A stretch of 8,142 bases of DNA, from contig CAMKYP010000163.1 in assembly GCA_946477505.1 (NCBI GenBank), positions 1 through 8,142 on the forward strand. The letters are read 5' to 3'. Positions 5,515-8,142 of this stretch are shown piece by piece (the stretch's first letter is position 1; each line of letters begins with the position of its first letter). The notes below the pieces were generated by a model, which was not told the DNA's origin, searched no databases, and saw nothing but the letters and a program-made list of their open reading frames with translations. A program made the translations under genes and the position numbers. The stretch comes from an uncultured Dechloromonas sp. GTDB lineage: Bacteria > Pseudomonadota > Gammaproteobacteria > Burkholderiales > Rhodocyclaceae.

Positions 5515-6360
5515 TCAGACCGATTCGCTCTCCAGCGCGTATTTTGCGCCGTCGCCCTGGGCCAGCAGTTCGGTGACCCGGGGCAGGGTTTCGTGCAGCT
5601 TCTTTTCCAGCGTCCACGGCGGGTTGATGATGAACATGCCGCTGCCGTTCATACCGAAGCCGTCCCTGGCTGGCGCCTTCACTTCCAGCGTCGCGTGCAG
5701 CCAGTTCTTGGCGCCCAGTCCTTTCAGCCTTTCCGGCAATTGGCGGGATTCGAGCTTGGCGAGCATCGGGTACCACACCGCGTAGGTTCCGGTCGGGAAG
5801 CGCTTCAAGGCTTCCTGCATGCCCTTGACTACCGCGGCATAGTCGTTCTTGGTTTCGTAGGACGGGTCGATCAGCACCAGGGCGCGCCGGGGCGGGGGCG
5901 GTAGCAGCGCCTTCAGACCGGCGAAGCCGTCGCCTTCGGAAACCGTGACGGCGCGGCCGCTGCCCTTGAAGCATTCCTGCAGCAGCTTGATGTCCGTGCT
6001 GTGCATTTCGAAGACACGCAGCCGGTCGCTTTCGCGCAGCAACTGGCGAGCCAGCCACGGCGACCCCGGGTAATGCTTGAGCTGGTCGTCGGGATTCAGT
6101 TGGCGGACCAGATCGACATAGTCGGTGACCGCCGGCGGCAGGCCCTTGGCATCCCATAGGCGGCCGATGCCGTCCTTGTATTCGCCGAGCTTGGTGGCGT
6201 GCGGCGATTCCAGCGAATAGCGCCCCGCTCCGGCGTGGGTGTCGATGATCCAGAACGGCGACGGCTTCTCGCCCCTGTACTCCGCGATCTGGACGAGGAT
6301 GAGGTGTTTCAGCACGTCGGCATGGTTGCCGGCGTGAAAGGCGTGGCGGTAGCTGAGCAT
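5515..6360 (-). CDS. rlmJ: 23S rRNA (adenine(2030)-N6)-methyltransferase RlmJ
   Basis: A 281-residue protein, against 280 in E. coli. It starts with the family signature MLSYRHAFHAGNHADVLKH. The SAM-binding motif DTHAGAGRY is at 40-48, followed by YPGSPWLARQLLRE (97-110) and SEGDGFAGLK (141-150). The catalytic motif IV, DPPY in E. coli, is DPSY here (165-168), after LVLI. Then come GTYAVWYPML (191-200) and the C-terminal GSGMFIINPPW (239-249). The enzyme methylates A2030 of 23S rRNA, acting on free RNA before or during 50S assembly. The ATG at 6360 exactly matches the E. coli start even though no Shine-Dalgarno is present. It lies downstream of the 509-aa gene on the same strand but 117 bp away, with its own promoter candidate, so it is probably independently transcribed. 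It converges on the MazG-like gene with a 33-bp gap in which no terminator is seen. Confidence 0.97.
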   Translation of the reverse strand: MLSYRHAFHAGNHADVLKHLILVQIAEYRGEKPSPFWIIDTHAGAGRYSLESPHATKLGEYKDGIGRLWDAKGLPPAVTDYVDLVRQLNPDDQLKHYPGSPWLARQLLRESDRLRVFEMHSTDIKLLQECFKGSGRAVTVSEGDGFAGLKALLPPPPRRALVLIDPSYETKNDYAAVVKGMQEALKRFPTGTYAVWYPMLAKLESRQLPERLKGLGAKNWLHATLEVKAPARDGFGMNGSGMFIINPPWTLEKKLHETLPRVTELLAQGDGAKYALESESV

Positions 6361-6388
6361 CGGGAGGGGGCCTGTTTCGGGTGGGTGA

Positions 6389-6415
6389 TGTCCGGTAACG
6401 GAGCGATGCCGGACA
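6389..6415 (-). repeat. inverted repeat in the rlmJ leader
   Basis: TGTCCGG (6389-6395) and CCGGACA (6409-6415) form a perfect 7-bp inverted repeat with a 13-nt spacer. On the minus strand it is not followed by a T-run, so it is not a standard terminator for the upstream 509-aa gene. It sits immediately downstream of the promoter candidate and would be at or near the 5' end of the rlmJ mRNA. Confidence 0.55.
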
Positions 6416-6422
6416 GGCGGGA

Positions 6423-6452
6423 ATTGTGCCGCGTAGTCGTTGCGGCAGGCAA
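6423..6452 (-). promoter_or_regulatory. candidate sigma70-type promoter for rlmJ
   Basis: On the minus strand TTGCCT (6447-6452, 4/6) and CACAAT (6423-6428, 4/6) are 18 bp apart. Transcription would begin near 6416, giving a leader of about 56 nt. This fits the 117-bp gap after the upstream gene. Confidence 0.35.
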
Positions 6453-6477
6453 GCGCCGTGGCGAGCGGCTGGCCGTT

Positions 6478-8007
6478 CTAGTCGGGGACCTGATCCAGGG
6501 AGAAAAAAGCCAGGCCGTCGTTGGCTTCCATGCAATTGCCGAGTTGGCGGAGCAGGGAGCGTCCGGGCAGCTTGACCAGAACCTTCTGGCCGGAACGATA
6601 GCTGCCTGGCGGTATGATCAGGCCGGAAAACTTGCCGTAAGCCGGCAGACTGTGCAGAAAGATGGCCCTGCAATCGTCCACGATACCTTCGATGGTGACA
6701 TCGACCACGCTGACCTGTGGCGACATCAGTTGGAGCCCGATTTCCAGGCGGACCTGCGACGATGAAATACGGCGTACGAAACAAACATGGATCTTGCTCG
6801 ATTCGCGGGGTTGCAGGGCGACAACGTCGCCTGCACCCAGCGTTTTCTTTTCTCCCTTGATGAAGCGCAGGCGGAATCCATCAGGGCTTTCGTCAACCAG
6901 CGCCCATTCGCTGGACGTGAATTCACGCCCGTTGTAGCGATGGGCGGCGTCGACCGAGCGCCGCGAAAAAGCATTGCCGTCCAGAAAGTTGACGACGGAA
7001 TTGAATCCGGAAACCAGATCGCCGCGGGGTCGGAAGTGGGTTCGGCTGAAGCGCCGTGAACTCTTGCCACCAATGGCCACGCGCAGCGATTGCAGCACGG
7101 CGGGCGGGGCATTGAGATCAGGCTCGACGGCCTTGCCGGGGCGGCGCGTGATATTGCGATCGAGTGCCGCCAGCACCTGCGAGCAGTCGACCAGCAGGCT
7201 GCCGAAGGTGGAGGTGGATGCCGGCAGGCGCGAGAGCGGGTAGCCCGGATTACCTTCGTCGGGACGTACCATGAAGCAGGAGTCCGGATGCTTGATGCCG
7301 GCGGGGTCGGCCAGCGCATCGCCAATGCTGGCATAGGCCGCCAGTTGACGCGAGCAGATGTTGATCATCTCCAGATCGGAACGCGGCAGCTTGCTGGGTT
7401 CCAGGTAAGCGAACAGGAGCGCGCCGAGGTATTCGTGCTCGATGGGTGCCGTTTCGCCGTTCAGCGGCATCGCTAGCGGCCCGCGCACCATTTGGTAGAG
7501 ATCGTGCAGCGTCTGCCAAGATGACGCGGAGGGCGCGGCGTAGGCCCGGTAGGCCAGCAGCTGGCGACGGGAGACCATGGCCATGGCGCGCTGGACGTTG
7601 CGGTGGAAAAGGTGGCTCATGCCGCCTTCCAGTTGCCCCTTGTTGATGCCTCGCGCAATGCCGGCGTAAGCAATCGAAAGGCCCTTCAGCAGGTTGTCGA
7701 CGTGAAGTGCGGCGGTAGTCGTAACGAGCGGCAGCGGCAGGACGGCCTGGCTGATTTCCTGCTCGAGCCTCGGGAGCGCCTGCTCGGTTTCGTGCCGGAT
7801 GTCCTCGAGCAGCTTGAAGCGCATGTGGAGGTTGGGCTGGCGATTCACCGTCGGCAAAACCGTGCTGGCCAGTTTGGCGACCGTTTCCTGCGGAGAAAGG
7901 CCGACCAGGGTATCCAGCAGACCGCGGACTGCCGCAACGCTCTTTTGTTCGGCACTTGATGGGCCGAACGGGAGCAACTCGCGAAGTAATTGCAGCGGGG
8001 AGTCCAT
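6478..8007 (-). CDS. 509-aa protein with PilZ-like C-terminal region (possible c-di-GMP effector)
   Basis: No signal peptide or membrane helix is visible, so a cytoplasmic protein is expected. Residues 1 to about 310 look mainly alpha-helical, with segments such as RFKLLEDIRHETEQALPRLE, HLFHRNVQRAMAMVSRRQLL and EYLGALLFAYLEPSKLPRSD; I cannot assign this part to a named domain. The C-terminal 200 residues resemble PilZ-type beta-barrels: an arginine-rich stretch (RRFSRTHFRPRG, 318-329), then EWALVDESPDGFRLRF, where DESPDG (372-377) fits the DxSxxG motif of c-di-GMP-binding PilZ domains, then beta strands GAGDVVALQP, KIHVCFVRRISSSQVRLEIGLQLMSP. The gap of about 50 residues between the arginines and DxSxxG exceeds the usual PilZ spacing, so binding is uncertain. 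Similar proteins occur as hypotheticals in betaproteobacteria. The start at 8007 lacks a clear Shine-Dalgarno, but the 5' region is AT-rich and promoter-like. rlmJ follows after 117 bp. Confidence 0.8.
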   Translation of the reverse strand: MDSPLQLLRELLPFGPSSAEQKSVAAVRGLLDTLVGLSPQETVAKLASTVLPTVNRQPNLHMRFKLLEDIRHETEQALPRLEQEISQAVLPLPLVTTTAALHVDNLLKGLSIAYAGIARGINKGQLEGGMSHLFHRNVQRAMAMVSRRQLLAYRAYAAPSASSWQTLHDLYQMVRGPLAMPLNGETAPIEHEYLGALLFAYLEPSKLPRSDLEMINICSRQLAAYASIGDALADPAGIKHPDSCFMVRPDEGNPGYPLSRLPASTSTFGSLLVDCSQVLAALDRNITRRPGKAVEPDLNAPPAVLQSLRVAIGGKSSRRFSRTHFRPRGDLVSGFNSVVNFLDGNAFSRRSVDAAHRYNGREFTSSEWALVDESPDGFRLRFIKGEKKTLGAGDVVALQPRESSKIHVCFVRRISSSQVRLEIGLQLMSPQVSVVDVTIEGIVDDCRAIFLHSLPAYGKFSGLIIPPGSYRSGQKVLVKLPGRSLLRQLGNCMEANDGLAFFSLDQVPD

Positions 8008-8034
8008 GATCAGGGGATGAATTTTGACGCTCGA

Positions 8035-8063
8035 ATTATCAGATAAATCTGATCGATTTTCTG
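8035..8063 (-). promoter_or_regulatory. candidate promoter of the 509-aa gene
   Basis: GATAAT on the minus strand (8035-8040, 5/6 match to -10) has a weak -35-like CAGAAA (8058-8063, 3/6) at 17 bp. Transcription would start near 8028, about 20 nt before the ATG at 8007. The 16-bp palindrome covers part of the -10 and most of the spacer. Confidence 0.3.
8038..8053. promoter_or_regulatory. 16-bp palindrome, candidate operator
   Basis: ATCAGAT-AA-ATCTGAT: 7-bp perfect arms around a 2-bp centre, in an AT-rich 135-bp region upstream of the 509-aa gene. Its size and symmetry fit a dimeric repressor or activator site, and its position would block polymerase. No regulator gene is visible in the window. 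Confidence 0.45.
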
Positions 8064-8083
8064 TGGAGAATTTCCGCTTTTCG

Positions 8084-8089
8084 TATACT
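8084..8089 (+). promoter_or_regulatory. candidate -10 element for a rightward gene beyond the edge
   Basis: TATACT matches the -10 consensus at 5 of 6 positions. No good -35 is found at 16-18 bp. Downstream, an ATG at 8136 with GAGAAA just before it could be the start of a rightward gene leaving the window, but only two codons are visible, so it is not called as a gene. Confidence 0.25.
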
Positions 8090-8142
8090 AAGGAAACTCT
8101 GCATAAGCGCCCATCATGCAGCGCAATTTGAGAAAATGACGG

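Noticed and set aside
6389..6415. Rho-independent terminator for the 509-aa gene
   Set aside because: The inverted repeat is real but has no T-run after it on the minus strand, so it was listed as a repeat only.
5474..6784. Leftward 436-codon frame overlapping rlmJ and the end of the 509-aa gene
   Set aside because: It covers the true rlmJ in a different frame and has low-complexity Arg/Pro/Ala composition with no family motif.
1..8142. CRISPR array, tRNA, insertion sequence, toxin-antitoxin or phage defence system
   Set aside because: No regularly spaced repeats, cloverleaf sequences, transposase motifs or paired toxin/antitoxin genes were found on either strand.

Overview
The window is a GC-rich, densely packed chromosomal segment typical of a Gram-negative betaproteobacterium. 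The Tex, FliW, RlmJ and gamma-carbonic-anhydrase sequences, together with the overall gene style, point towards Rhodocyclales (Dechloromonas/Azonexus-like). That lineage call comes from recognising the families, not from a database search. No tRNA, rRNA, CRISPR array, insertion sequence or phage gene was seen, and the segment reads as core or near-core genome.

Layout, left to right. (1) The N-terminal 483 codons of tex run leftwards off the window edge, divergent from fliW, which ends in a clear rho-independent terminator. (2) A leftward pair follows: a gamma-class carbonic anhydrase-like protein and, 7 bp downstream, a secreted HExxH-motif protein whose reading frame is broken. Two one-base losses at short G/C runs explain the break neatly. 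(3) A rightward 145-aa membrane-anchored protein of unknown function meets, tail to tail with an 11-bp overlap, a leftward glutamate/aspartate-type cation symporter. A perfect 9-bp hairpin lies at this junction. (4) Divergent from the symporter is a small MazG-like (dCTPase/RS21-C6 type) nucleotide pyrophosphohydrolase. (5) rlmJ (23S rRNA m6A2030 methyltransferase) and a 509-aa protein with a PilZ-like C-terminal part both run leftwards. The 509-aa gene starts just inside an AT-rich divergent promoter region containing a 16-bp palindrome at the right edge.

The genes do not form one pathway. They cover RNA metabolism (Tex, RlmJ), motility control (FliW), nucleotide-pool cleaning (MazG-like), nutrient uptake (symporter), carbonic-anhydrase-like activity and possible c-di-GMP signalling (PilZ-like protein). 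No obvious new multi-gene system is visible. The most interesting items are the 509-aa protein with a long unassigned N-terminal part and its palindromic promoter, the frame-broken HExxH gene, the hairpin at the overlapping gene ends, and the 5'-end inverted repeat in the rlmJ leader.
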